A DNA stretch of 64,000 bases from Amycolatopsis umgeniensis (GTDB lineage: Bacteria > Actinomycetota > Actinomycetes > Mycobacteriales > Pseudonocardiaceae): the NCBI RefSeq assembly GCF_014205155.1, contig NZ_JACHMX010000001.1, positions 4,774,001-4,838,000 on the forward strand. Reading direction: 5' to 3'. The notes beneath the pieces were generated by a model, which was given only the letters and a program-made list of their open reading frames with translations, did not search any database and was not told the origin of the DNA. How positions within the stretch are numbered: the first letter of the stretch is position 1; each line of letters begins with the position of its first letter. Both the position numbers and the translations under genes were made by a program. This document shows positions 8,644-16,166 of this stretch, one piece after another.

Positions 8644-9738
8644 ATGAAGATCACGAAGCTCCTCGGTGTGGCCGCCACGGCAGCACTGGCCACCGGCGCG
8701 CTCGTCACGGGTACCCCCGCGGCGGCGTCCTCGGACACCCTGCTGAACGCCGAGATGGTTCCCGCCCTGCAACGGGACCTCGGCCTGACCGCCGGACAGG
8801 CACTCGCCAGGATCCAGAGCGAGACCGCCGCCGGCACGCTCGAACAGACACTCGCCTCCGCGCTCGCCGGCAGCTTCGGCGGCGCGAGCTACAACGAGGC
8901 CACCGGCAAGCTCCGCGTCGGCGTCACGGACGCGGCGAAACTGGGCCAGGTCCTCGCCAGTGGCGCGGAAGCGGAACTCGTGCGCTTCTCGGCGGCCCAC
9001 CTCGATTCCACTGTGGACAAACTGAACGCGGGTGAGCGTGCGGCGGACGGCGCGATCACCGGCTGGGGCGTCGACGCCAAGACCAACCGCGTCACGCTGA
9101 ACGTCTTGCCGGGCGAGAGCGGCGTCGTCGACTCGTACCTGGAGAAGACCGGTGTGGACAAGGCCGCCGTCACGGTGGTCGAGACCTCTTCGGTGCCGAC
9201 CCTGAAGTACGACGTCCGCGGTGGCGACGCCTACTACATCAACAATTCTTCGCGCTGCTCGATCGGCTTCTCGGTCAACGGCGGCTTCCTCACCGCCGGA
9301 CACTGCGGCCCCGGCACGGTGACCGGCTCCAACCGGGTCGCGATGGGCTCGTTCTCGCGGGTCAGCTTCCCGAGCAACGACTACGCCAGCGTCCGGGTCA
9401 ACAGCAACTGGACGCCGCGCGGCATCATCAACAACGGCACCCGCGTGAGCGGCTCGAACGTGGCGGCCACCGGCGCCTCGGTCTGCAAATCGGGTTCGAC
9501 CACCGGCTGGACCTGCGGCACCGTCGGCGCCAAGAACCAGACCGTCCGCTACGCCGAAGGCACGGTCTACGGCATGACCGCCACCAACGTGCGCTCCCAG
9601 GCCGGCGACTCCGGTGGATCGTTCATCGCGGGCAACCAGGCCCAGGGCATGCTGTCGGGCGGTAACAGCTCGGTGACGTACTTCTTCCCGGTCCGGCCGG
9701 CGTTGTCCGCGACCGGAACCTCCCTGGTCCTCGGCTGA
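8644..9738 (+). CDS. Secreted S1-family serine protease (streptogrisin/alpha-lytic type), preproenzyme
   Basis: A 364-residue secreted protease. Residues 1-29 form a Sec signal peptide ending in ...PAAAS. Residues ~30-188 are the alpha-lytic-type prodomain that acts as folding chaperone, and the mature chymotrypsin-fold domain begins near residue 190. The catalytic triad is visible: His220 (LTAGHC), Asp246 (SNDYASV) and Ser323 (AGDSGGS). Cys205-Cys221 and Cys281-Cys291 form the two expected disulfides. Family members cleave extracellular protein for nutrition or morphological development. The ATG follows GAGGGAGAAGC. The gene is monocistronic, ending at a strong hairpin at 9773-9821 shared with the convergent ssgA-like gene. 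Confidence 0.95.
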   Translation: MKITKLLGVAATAALATGALVTGTPAAASSDTLLNAEMVPALQRDLGLTAGQALARIQSETAAGTLEQTLASALAGSFGGASYNEATGKLRVGVTDAAKLGQVLASGAEAELVRFSAAHLDSTVDKLNAGERAADGAITGWGVDAKTNRVTLNVLPGESGVVDSYLEKTGVDKAAVTVVETSSVPTLKYDVRGGDAYYINNSSRCSIGFSVNGGFLTAGHCGPGTVTGSNRVAMGSFSRVSFPSNDYASVRVNSNWTPRGIINNGTRVSGSNVAATGASVCKSGSTTGWTCGTVGAKNQTVRYAEGTVYGMTATNVRSQAGDSGGSFIAGNQAQGMLSGGNSSVTYFFPVRPALSATGTSLVLG

Positions 9739-9772
9739 TCAACCCCTCCCGGTCGCCGAGGCCGCCGAACAG

Positions 9773-9821
9773 GACGAAGGGCGGTCCGAGTGCCTCCAGC
9801 GCACTCGGGCCGCCCTTCGTC
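9773..9821. terminator. Bidirectional terminator between protease and ssgA-like gene
   Basis: A 21-bp stem with one G-T wobble: GACGAAGGGCGGTCCGAGTGC pairs with 9801-9821 across a 7-base loop. It sits between converging stop codons at 9738 and 9851, so it can serve both strands. It lacks a long T tract, as is usual in high-GC actinobacteria. Confidence 0.8.
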
Positions 9822-9850
9822 TTCGTACCGCGGGAGCGGTGGCTTGGGTC

Positions 9851-10255
9851 TTACACGTTGCTGATTTCCTCGATCAGCGCCTCGACGTCGAAGTACTCGC
9901 TCTCGGAGCCGAGCTGGACCAGCTCGAAGGTCGAGCCGAGGAAGGACTCGACATCCTCACGCTCGAGCTCGAACGACGCATAACCGTCGGGTGACTCGAT
10001 TTCCAGCGTCAACATGGCCTCGTCCTCGGAGAGGTCGGGGCGGACGCGGACGTCGCCCAGTCCGGCGGGGTCGGTGAGACCGGCGGCGAGCAGCTCACGC
10101 GCGAAGGTCCACTCGACCCACCGGCCGCGCTCGGTCCGGAACGCCACGGTGACCGCGTACGGCTCGGCGACGTGGAAGGACAGGCGGGAGAGAACGGGCG
10201 TGCTGCTGTTGTTCAGCAGAACGAACTGGCTCTGGTGAATTGCGTCGGTGTGCAC
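9851..10255 (-). CDS. SsgA-family sporulation/cell division regulator
   Basis: A 134-residue protein fitting the SsgA-like (SALP) family in length and motif order: an N-terminal beta segment (VLSRLSFHVAEPYAVTVAF), then the diagnostic W-E-W-T-F-A-R-E-L-L (VEWTFARELLAAGL), then an acidic C-terminal half. SALPs occur only in morphologically complex actinobacteria; SsgB types recruit FtsZ to septa, and others steer wall remodelling. I start at GTG 10255, five bases after GAGGAG, rather than the in-frame GTG two codons upstream that overlaps that site. It is most likely an SsgB-like member because it is short and lone, but orthology cannot be settled by eye. Confidence 0.88.
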   Translation of the reverse strand: MHTDAIHQSQFVLLNNSSTPVLSRLSFHVAEPYAVTVAFRTERGRWVEWTFARELLAAGLTDPAGLGDVRVRPDLSEDEAMLTLEIESPDGYASFELEREDVESFLGSTFELVQLGSESEYFDVEALIEEISNV

Positions 10256-10278
10256 GGCCACTCCTCGGTGCTCTCGTG

Positions 10279-10295
10279 GTTCGCGCGGCGCGAAC
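10279..10295. promoter_or_regulatory. Perfect palindrome upstream of ssgA-like gene
   Basis: GTTCGCGC-g-GCGCGAAC, 8-bp arms with a 1-bp centre, about 24 bp upstream of the GTG at 10255. Its position suits a repressor or activator site. A run of five T follows on the plus strand, but no plus-strand gene precedes it, so I favour operator over terminator. Confidence 0.5.
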
Positions 10296-10585
10296 TTTTT
10301 CGTCTCGAGGGGGAGATGGCCGGGTACGGGGCGAATGACGCGACTATGGCCACGTTCACGCTATCGGCTGCATATGTCCATAGTGGTGTAACGCCGGGCA
10401 CAGACCCCTTGCGTTCGGGCCGATACCCGTGGTGACGAGGCCGGGGAGCCCACCTGGCGTTGCGCATGACGCAACGTTCCACTGAGGACTGTCCTTTTTG
10501 GATCCTGGGGAGCCGAAGGGTGCCATGCCCGCATGTGACGCGGTGAAGGACGCTTTCGCCCCATGGGACGCGGGGAAAGGCCCCT
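10296..10585. other. Non-coding region with palindrome and dispersed repeat
   Basis: No gene is supported here. The stretch holds a palindrome CGTTGCG-catga-CGCAACG at 10458-10476. At about 10535-10590 lie repeat-family pieces (GTGAAGGACGCTTTCGCC, then GGAAAGGCCCCTTCAG) that recur in the array at 52491-52690. Confidence 0.5.
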
Positions 10586-11071
10586 TCAGCCCCCGGTCAG
10601 GGGGTCCAGCGGCAGGGTCAGTCCCGTCTTGACCCTGTCCATCGCCACCGACGTCGTGAAGTGCCGCACGTTCGGGTTGTCGAAGAACATCCGCCGCGTG
10701 AACACCTCGAAGTCCGCCATGTCCCGGCAGGTCACCACGAGCACGAAGTCGGCGTTGCCGGTGACGTAGTAACACTGCTGGACGTTGTCGTCCGCGAGGA
10801 CCTGCCGCCGGAACCCGTCGAGCACCGCGAGGTTCTCCCGCTCCATCTCGACCATCACCACGAACGTCATCGACAGCCCGAGCGCCTGCGGCGACAGCAC
10901 CGCCACCTCGCGTTCGATCACCCCGGTCTCGCGCAGTCGCTTGATCCGCCGCTGCACGGCGGCCGCGGACAGGCCCACCTTCGCGCCGATGCTCTCGGCG
11001 ATCGTGCGGGCGTCGGACTGAAGGCAGGCGAGGATGGCGACGTCCAGGCGGTCGAGGTCGGGTGTGTGCAC
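10586..11071 (-). CDS. Lrp/AsnC-family transcriptional regulator
   Basis: A 161-residue protein with the two classical parts: an N-terminal winged HTH (LDRLDVAILACLQSDARTIA through AAVQRRIKRLRETGVIEREV) and a C-terminal RAM effector-binding domain (VDFVLVV-type core, ADFVLVVTCRDMADFEVFTR). Such proteins form octamers and sense amino acids or related metabolites. It is divergent from fabH across a 190-bp gap and could control it, though Lrp proteins often act on distant genes. The ATG at 11071 starts MHTPDLDRLD, typical of the family. Confidence 0.92.
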   Translation of the reverse strand: MHTPDLDRLDVAILACLQSDARTIAESIGAKVGLSAAAVQRRIKRLRETGVIEREVAVLSPQALGLSMTFVVMVEMERENLAVLDGFRRQVLADDNVQQCYYVTGNADFVLVVTCRDMADFEVFTRRMFFDNPNVRHFTTSVAMDRVKTGLTLPLDPLTGG

Positions 11072-11264
11072 CCGGTCAGGCTAACCGGACGACTCTCCGG
11101 GACGCCTGATCTTTGTTCGCGCCGCGGGGCGGCGTGGATCACCCCATCGGGGGCGGTGAGGATTCTTCGAATTGTGACCCGGAACACAACTGACGGGTCT
11201 ACTGAATGGTAGCGCTTACAAGTGAATGGCAGACCTCTCTTTTTCCCCGCGAAAGGATTTCTTG

Positions 11265-12263
11265 GTGCCCTCATCTCAGGCGGCCGTTCTCGCCGGTCTC
11301 GGCTCTTGGCTGCCTCCGCGCGTGGTGGGCAACGAGGAGATCGCCCAGCGGCTGGACACCTCCGATGAGTGGATCCGCTCGCGGACCGGTATCGCCGAAC
11401 GCCGGGTCGTCGACCCCGGGACGTCCACTGTGGACCTCGCCGTCGAGGCGGGGCGCCGCGCGCTGGCGTCGGCGGGGGAGGCCGAGGCGGACGCGGTCGT
11501 GCTCGCGACGTCGACCGCCGACCAGCTGTGCCCGGCCAGCGCGCCGCAGGTCGCGACCAAGCTCGGGCTGAACGGCGTGGCCGCGTTCGACGTCAACGCC
11601 GTGTGCAGCGGGTTCATCTACGGCCTCGCGACCGGCGCCGGGCTGATCGCCGCCGGGATCGCGCGGCGCGTGCTGGTGATCGGGGCGGACGTCTTCACCT
11701 CGCTCGTCGACCCCGAAGACCGCGGCACCGTGCCGATCTTCGGCGACGGCGCGGGCGCCGTCCTGCTGCGCGCGGGTGACGCGGACGAGCTCGGTGCGCT
11801 CGGCGCCTTCGACCTGCACAGCGAAGGGGAGCTCGCGGAGCTGCTGTGGGTCGAGGCCGGCGGCGCGAAGAACCGCCGCTCGGAAGACCCGCGTGACCAC
11901 TATCTGGTGATGCAGGGCCAGACCGTCTTCCGCCACGCGTGCGCGCGGATGGCCGAGTCGGCGCGCGCGGTCCTGGCCACCGCCGGGTGGGTGGTCGGCG
12001 ACATCGACCGGTTCATCGGGCATCAGGCGAACATCCGCATCCTGCAGACCTGCGCGAAGCAGCTCGGGCTCGCGGAGGACGTGATGTACTCGAACATCGA
12101 GAACGTGGGCAACACGAGCGCGGCGTCGATCCCGATCGCGTTGGCCGACGCCGTCAAGGACGGGTCGCTCCAGCCGGGGCACCGCGTCGTGATGGGCGCC
12201 TTCGGAGCCGGTCTGACCTGGGGTTCGACGTTGCTGCGCTGGCCGGACGTCATTCCGGGCTGA
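11265..12263 (+). CDS. fabH: 3-oxoacyl-ACP synthase III (KASIII)
   Basis: A 332-residue thiolase-fold condensing enzyme. The Cys-His-Asn triad is complete: Cys114 (FDVNAVCSGF), His253 (RFIGHQANIR) and Asn283 (NVGNTSAAS). FabH condenses a short acyl-CoA with malonyl-ACP to start fatty acid chains, in actinobacteria often branched starters. I start at GTG 11265, seven bases after GAAAGGA; an in-frame ATG at 11226 lacks a site. It is not in a fab operon, so it could be a second KASIII for a special starter unit. Its 3' end overlaps the convergent cyclase gene by 14 bp. Confidence 0.92.
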   Translation: MPSSQAAVLAGLGSWLPPRVVGNEEIAQRLDTSDEWIRSRTGIAERRVVDPGTSTVDLAVEAGRRALASAGEAEADAVVLATSTADQLCPASAPQVATKLGLNGVAAFDVNAVCSGFIYGLATGAGLIAAGIARRVLVIGADVFTSLVDPEDRGTVPIFGDGAGAVLLRAGDADELGALGAFDLHSEGELAELLWVEAGGAKNRRSEDPRDHYLVMQGQTVFRHACARMAESARAVLATAGWVVGDIDRFIGHQANIRILQTCAKQLGLAEDVMYSNIENVGNTSAASIPIALADAVKDGSLQPGHRVVMGAFGAGLTWGSTLLRWPDVIPG

Positions 12264-13734
12264 GCGCGCTCGCCTCCCAGGCGTGCGTCGGCTCCTGGCG
12301 CCCGCGCAGCTCGAGCTCCGCGTACGGCTCCCAGTGCGCGCGCTCGCTCTCCAGCGCGGCCTTGAGCACCGCTTCGCTGGCCAGGATCCGGCCGCCGGCG
12401 GACTTCGCGTGCTCGGTGAGGCGCGCGGCCTCGTTCACCGCGTCGCCGATGACGGTGTATTCGAACCGGCTGCTCGTCCCCAGCTGACCGGCGAAGACCC
12501 GCCCGCTCGCGACCCCGATGCCGAGGTCCAGCTCGCCGGTCGCCTGGACGGCGTCCCGGATCGCGCGCGCGGCCGAAAGCGCCGCCGTCGGCGCGTCCGC
12601 GAGCCGTGTCGGGGCGCCGAAGACGCAGAGCGCGGCGTCACCCTGGAACTTGTTGAGCAGCCCGCCGCGGGCGCCGACGGCGTTGACCACGCTGGTGAAG
12701 AACCGGTTGAGCATCGTCACCAGGTCTTCGGGCGGGGTGCGGCTCGCCAGGGCCGTCGAATCGACGACGTCGACGAACAGGGCCGTCACCTCGCGCACGT
12801 CACCCGAAAGGGAGGCGCCGTACTCGAGCGCGTGGCGGGCGACCTCGTCCCCGACGTGCCTGCCGAAGAGGTCCCGCATCCGTTCTTGTTCGCGGAGTCC
12901 GGCGGCGAGGTCGTTGACCGAGGTCTGCAGCAGGCCGATCTCACTGGAGTCGTCGACGTCGACCACGATGTCCTTGTTGCCGCGCGCGATCTCGTCGAGC
13001 GCGACCCGGAGCCGGTGCAGCGGGGTCGCGACGGCCTTCGCGAGCAGTCCCGTCCCGATCGCGCCGACCCCCAGCCCGATCACCGAAAGCATGATCAGGC
13101 TCGCGACGTGGTCACCCTGGCCGAGGTCCGGCGGCGTGGCGACCAGCAGGACACCGAGGAACGGGACACCGCTCGCCAGCGACCAGGTGACGATCACCCT
13201 GGTCCGCACGGTGACCTTGAGCGACCCCTTCGGCGGGGTCACCTTGAGCGCGATCGTCATCACCGGCCGCGCGACCCACTCCGCGGCGAGATAGGTGAGG
13301 CCGACCGTGGTCAGCCCGCCGAGCCCGATGACCAGCGCCATCCCGAGCGCGTCCATCCAGGACCCGAGCACCCTGGCGAGTGACCCGAGCACGATCGTGC
13401 CGATCAGCCAGAGCGTCCCGCTCACGATCCCCATGTCGACCGGGAGCCGGAGCGCCCGCGCGGCCTCCGCCTTCGTCGGCGGGCGGCCGAAGACGAACCA
13501 GACCGCCGTGCGCCGCTGCAGCCACGCCGTCCACAGGGTGCCGACCACCAGCGACAGCGCCACGATCCCGGCCGCGGTGACCCCGAGGATCCAGCCGCTG
13601 TCGCCGACTTCGCTCGGCAGGCCCTGCAGGAGCAGCAGCAACGCCACCACACCGGCACCGCACACACTGGACCCGATACCGAGCGCGGCGAAACCGAGAC
13701 TGGTCCTGAGCACCAGCCGGAACCGGCTCGACAT
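12250..13734 (-). CDS. Membrane class III adenylate cyclase with HAMP domain
   Basis: A 494-residue protein with about six N-terminal membrane segments (~residues 8-255), a HAMP linker (AKAVATPLHRLRVALDEIAR) and a C-terminal class III cyclase domain. Catalytic elements are present: metal-binding Asp in FVDVVDST and in NKFQGDAALCVFGAP, the purine-selecting Lys in the latter tract, and the transition-state Asn/Arg in VIGDAVNEAARL. It should make cAMP from ATP. This is the layout of the mycobacterial Rv1318c-Rv1320c/Rv3645 group. I start at ATG 13734, preceded by GGGAAG; an upstream in-frame GTG at 13749 is an alternative. Confidence 0.92.
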   Translation of the reverse strand: MSSRFRLVLRTSLGFAALGIGSSVCGAGVVALLLLLQGLPSEVGDSGWILGVTAAGIVALSLVVGTLWTAWLQRRTAVWFVFGRPPTKAEAARALRLPVDMGIVSGTLWLIGTIVLGSLARVLGSWMDALGMALVIGLGGLTTVGLTYLAAEWVARPVMTIALKVTPPKGSLKVTVRTRVIVTWSLASGVPFLGVLLVATPPDLGQGDHVASLIMLSVIGLGVGAIGTGLLAKAVATPLHRLRVALDEIARGNKDIVVDVDDSSEIGLLQTSVNDLAAGLREQERMRDLFGRHVGDEVARHALEYGASLSGDVREVTALFVDVVDSTALASRTPPEDLVTMLNRFFTSVVNAVGARGGLLNKFQGDAALCVFGAPTRLADAPTAALSAARAIRDAVQATGELDLGIGVASGRVFAGQLGTSSRFEYTVIGDAVNEAARLTEHAKSAGGRILASEAVLKAALESERAHWEPYAELELRGRQEPTHAWEASALSPE

Positions 13735-13806
13735 CGTCTTCCCGCGCACCCGGTGATCGTATGACCTCCGCCGGAAAACGGTTGGCCGGTTCTCGGGTGC
13801 GGTGGC

Positions 13807-13812
13807 TACGGT
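13807..13812 (+). promoter_or_regulatory. -10 element for a leaderless FBP-domain transcript
   Basis: TACGGT fits the actinobacterial TANNNT -10 and ends six bases before the ATG at 13819, which places the transcript start on the start codon. No Shine-Dalgarno is present, consistent with a leaderless mRNA. Confidence 0.55.
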
Positions 13813-13818
13813 GCCGGT

Positions 13819-14319
13819 ATGGAACCGCTGGGACAGGACGAGATCAGGGCGTCCTTCGTGAACTGCACGCGCGGCGAGGCCAAGGGAGTCACCCTGCCCG
13901 CCCGGCCCGAAGAAATCCCTTGGGAGAAAAGGGAATTCCTCGGCTGGCGTGATCCGAAGGCCACCTCCAGGGCGTATCTCGTGCTGCCCTACCACGGGGA
14001 AACCGTCGGACTGTCCCTTCGCGCCGCGCCCCGGCCGAAGGGCCGTGTCCTGCTGAGCAACATGTGCGGCCTGTGCACGACGACACATCCGCTGTCCGAC
14101 ATCGCGCTGTTCTCCGGCCGCCGCGCGGGGAAACTCGGGCGGGAGGGGAACACGCTCGGCATCTACACGTGCGCGAACCTCGCGTGCAGCCAGTACATCC
14201 GCGGCGAGCTGAAGCCGGACGTGCCGCAGCCGTCGGAAACGCTGACGCTCGAGGAACGCGTTCTCCGGCTGGAGGACAAGCTGCACCGATTCGTCGAGCG
14301 GGTGCTGGAATCACGCTGA
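13819..14319 (+). CDS. FBP-domain (treble-clef zinc finger) protein
   Basis: A 166-residue protein resembling the actinobacterial FBP/FBP_C family, named after an elongation-factor-associated fibronectin-binding domain. A conserved N-terminal half (LPYHGETVGLSLR, RVLLSNMCGLCTTTH) is followed by CxxC pairs (MCGLC and YTCANLAC) that would bind zinc in a treble clef, then a C-terminal coiled helix (LEERVLRLEDKLHRFVERVL). A ribosome or translation-factor association is suggested for the family but is not shown here. It is divergent from the cyclase gene and its 3' side abuts the 21-bp-periodic array. Confidence 0.8.
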   Translation: MEPLGQDEIRASFVNCTRGEAKGVTLPARPEEIPWEKREFLGWRDPKATSRAYLVLPYHGETVGLSLRAAPRPKGRVLLSNMCGLCTTTHPLSDIALFSGRRAGKLGREGNTLGIYTCANLACSQYIRGELKPDVPQPSETLTLEERVLRLEDKLHRFVERVLESR

Positions 14320-14357
14320 CGCGGCGGTGAGCGCCCGCCCGCCCGGAGCCGGGACGC

Positions 14358-14503
14358 AACTCGCGTGATCAGACCCGCATCTCGCGTGATCAGAAGCGGA
14401 ACTCACGTGATCAGGCGCCGCACACTCGAGTTCCGCCTCCAATCACGTGAGTTCCGCGCCCAATCACGCGAGTGCGGTCCCCAATCACGCGAGTCACGCT
14501 TCC
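14358..14503. repeat. 21-bp-periodic inverted repeat array
   Basis: Three direct units of exactly 21 bp begin at 14358, 14379 and 14400 and share (A)CTCGCGTGATCAG or CTCACGTGATCAG. A 20-bp centre holding ACTCGAGT follows. Then three inverted 21-bp units begin at 14441, 14462 and 14483 (AATCACGTGAGT/AATCACGCGAGT). The two halves could fold into one long hairpin. It lies between convergent stop codons at 14319 and 14511. Confidence 0.9.
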
Positions 14504-14510
14504 GGCCCCC

Positions 14511-15326
14511 TCAGAACCGGAACCGCAGGATCCGCCCCATCTTCTTGAACGCCGGGAAAAGGCCCGCGACCCACAACTGCGCCCGCAACGACGACGAAAG
14601 CCGATCCTTGACCTCAGGCGTCGCGTAATCCGTCGAGTCGAGCTTCGCGACCAGCGTCAGCCCAAGGTCCTCCAGTTCGGCAATCGAGTCGATGCCCCAG
14701 TACAGCGTCGCCCCGGCCTTGCGCACCACGGGATTCAGCTTCTGCAGCTTGATCCCCAGCCTGCTGAACGTGTCGAACACCATTTCGCCGCCCTGCGGGA
14801 AACGCGCGATCAGCCGCCGCAGCAATTCCTCGCCCTCGGACGGCCGCAGATACATCGTCAGGCCCTCCGCGATCACCAGACCTGGTTTGTCCGACGGGAT
14901 TTCGTCGATCCACCCGAAGTCCGTCACGGACGAGCCGATGGTCCGATACCCGTCCCGCGAGGGGTAGATCCGGCCGCGCAGATCGACGACCTCGGGGTAG
15001 TCGACGTCGAACCACCGCACCGAAGGCGGCGGGTCGAGGCGGTACACGCGGCTGTCCATCCCGCAGCCGAGTTGTACGACGGTCGCGTCCGGATGCTCCC
15101 GGAGGAAGTCCGCCGCCCAGTCGTCCATCGGTTTGGCCCGCAGCGCGACGGTCAGTCCGAGCTGGCCGTCGACACCGAGCGAACCGAAGTCGTAGTCGAT
15201 CTGCTTGACGGCCTCGTCCGCGGCCTTGTCGCCGAGCACCGGCCGCTCACTGCGCGCGTCGAGCGCCCGGCCGTACAGCGTGGCCAGCATCGTCGCCTTC
15301 TCTTCGGTGAACCGGACCTTCTCCAC
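14511..15326 (-). CDS. SAM-dependent methyltransferase, leucine carboxyl methyltransferase (LCM/TcmP-like) family
   Basis: A 271-residue protein with the LCM-type SAM fold: motif I TVVQLGCGMDSRVYRL, an acidic residue after strand 2 (VRWFDVDYPEV), and GLVIAEGLTMYL in motif IV. Members methylate carboxyl or hydroxyl groups of small molecules, such as polyketide acids, or of proteins; the substrate here is unknown. The GTG at 15326 follows GGGGGT. The leader contains a perfect palindrome at 15340-15360 only 13 bp from the start codon, so it is probably repressed by a dimeric regulator. Confidence 0.85.
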   Translation of the reverse strand: MEKVRFTEEKATMLATLYGRALDARSERPVLGDKAADEAVKQIDYDFGSLGVDGQLGLTVALRAKPMDDWAADFLREHPDATVVQLGCGMDSRVYRLDPPPSVRWFDVDYPEVVDLRGRIYPSRDGYRTIGSSVTDFGWIDEIPSDKPGLVIAEGLTMYLRPSEGEELLRRLIARFPQGGEMVFDTFSRLGIKLQKLNPVVRKAGATLYWGIDSIAELEDLGLTLVAKLDSTDYATPEVKDRLSSSLRAQLWVAGLFPAFKKMGRILRFRF

Positions 15327-15339
15327 CGCACACCCCCAT

Positions 15340-15360
15340 CAGAAGTTTCACAAACTTCTG
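15340..15360. promoter_or_regulatory. Operator-like palindrome before methyltransferase gene
   Basis: CAGAAGTTT-CAC-AAACTTCTG: perfect 9-bp arms around a 3-bp spacer, 13 bp upstream of the GTG at 15326. Its spacing and symmetry suit a TetR-, MarR- or GntR-type dimer. Half-site GAAGTT also occurs in the operator region at 45437-45457. Confidence 0.65.
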
Positions 15361-15403
15361 AAAACAATACTCGCGTGGAGCAGGTCCCGCCGTCAAGAAA
15401 GCG

Positions 15404-16096
15404 TCAATCCCGGGTCGTGTAGTCGTGGACGTAGGTCTTGGCGTCGAGCAGATGCCGCCGGGTGATCTCCCGCGCGGCCTCCGCGTCCGAACGGCGGATC
15501 GCCTCGAGGATCGCGCGGTGCTCGTCGACGGCCTTGCGGATCTGCCCGGGCAGCCGCAGTGCCGCCCGACGCTCCTCGCCGACCAGTGAGAGGACCGATC
15601 GCAGCAGATCGGTGACGTCGTCGTTGCCCGCGTTGCCCGCGATCACCCGGTGGAATTCCGCGTCGGCCGCGATCACGCGCAGCATGTCGCCGTCGGCCGC
15701 GGCCCGGTCCATCTCGTCGACGGTGCTTTCCAGCCGCCCGAGCACCCGCGGCGTGTGATCGAGCGCGAGCCGCTCGGCCAGTGTCGGCTCGACGGTGGTC
15801 CGCAGGTCGAACAGCTTCTCGACCAGTTGCTCGTGCTCGGAGAACCAGGTGCGGAGCGGTTGCTCGCCGACGTTCTCGCGGACGTACGTGCCCGAACCCG
15901 GCCGCACCTGCACGTAGCCGATGGAGTCCAGCACCCGCAACGCCTGCCGCAGCGAACCGCGGCTGATCCCGAGCTGTTCGCAGAGCGCCCGCTCGGCCGG
16001 CAGCCTCGACCCGGCGGGGAGCCTGCCCGAGTCGATCATCGTGCGCAGATGATCGACCGTCGTGCTCCACACCTGTTCGCGCTCGTCCTCGGCCAC
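15404..16096 (-). CDS. FadR-subfamily GntR transcriptional regulator
   Basis: A 230-residue regulator with an N-terminal winged HTH of GntR type (LPAGSRLPAERALCEQLGIS, RGSLRQALRVLDSIGYVQVR, then GSGTYV) and an all-helical C-terminal FCD domain. The FCD metal/ligand residues are visible as D-A-E-F-H (AADAEFHRVIAGNAGN) and the later ITRRHLLDAK. These repressors sense organic acids or sugars. The start is GTG 16096 after AGGATGAGG. The 62-bp gap to the divergent GNAT gene holds a perfect palindrome (16148-16166), probably its operator. Confidence 0.9.
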   Translation of the reverse strand: MAEDEREQVWSTTVDHLRTMIDSGRLPAGSRLPAERALCEQLGISRGSLRQALRVLDSIGYVQVRPGSGTYVRENVGEQPLRTWFSEHEQLVEKLFDLRTTVEPTLAERLALDHTPRVLGRLESTVDEMDRAAADGDMLRVIAADAEFHRVIAGNAGNDDVTDLLRSVLSLVGEERRAALRLPGQIRKAVDEHRAILEAIRRSDAEAAREITRRHLLDAKTYVHDYTTRD

Positions 16097-16147
16097 GGCC
16101 TCATCCTGGCAGGTTCGGCGAACCGGCCGGAAATGTCGGTGGCCGGT

Positions 16148-16166
16148 GTCATCATCGAATGATGAC
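16148..16166. promoter_or_regulatory. Palindrome overlapping the GNAT start codon
   Basis: GTCATCAT-CGA-ATGATGAC has perfect 8-bp arms, and the ATG at 16159 is part of the right arm. Its place between the divergent GntR and GNAT genes suggests the GntR protein binds here and blocks transcription or translation of the acetyltransferase. Confidence 0.6.

Noticed and set aside
10279..10300. Rho-independent terminator on the plus strand
   Set aside because: The palindrome is followed by TTTTT, but no plus-strand gene ends upstream of it; an operator for the ssgA-like gene fits better.
14358..14503. CRISPR-like regular repeats
   Set aside because: The 21-bp period leaves only about 6-8 variable bases between cores, half the units are inverted, and no cas genes are near.
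11265..15326. Biosynthetic gene cluster (FabH, methyltransferase, regulators)
   Set aside because: The genes are on different strands with separate terminators and there is no PKS, NRPS or tailoring set.
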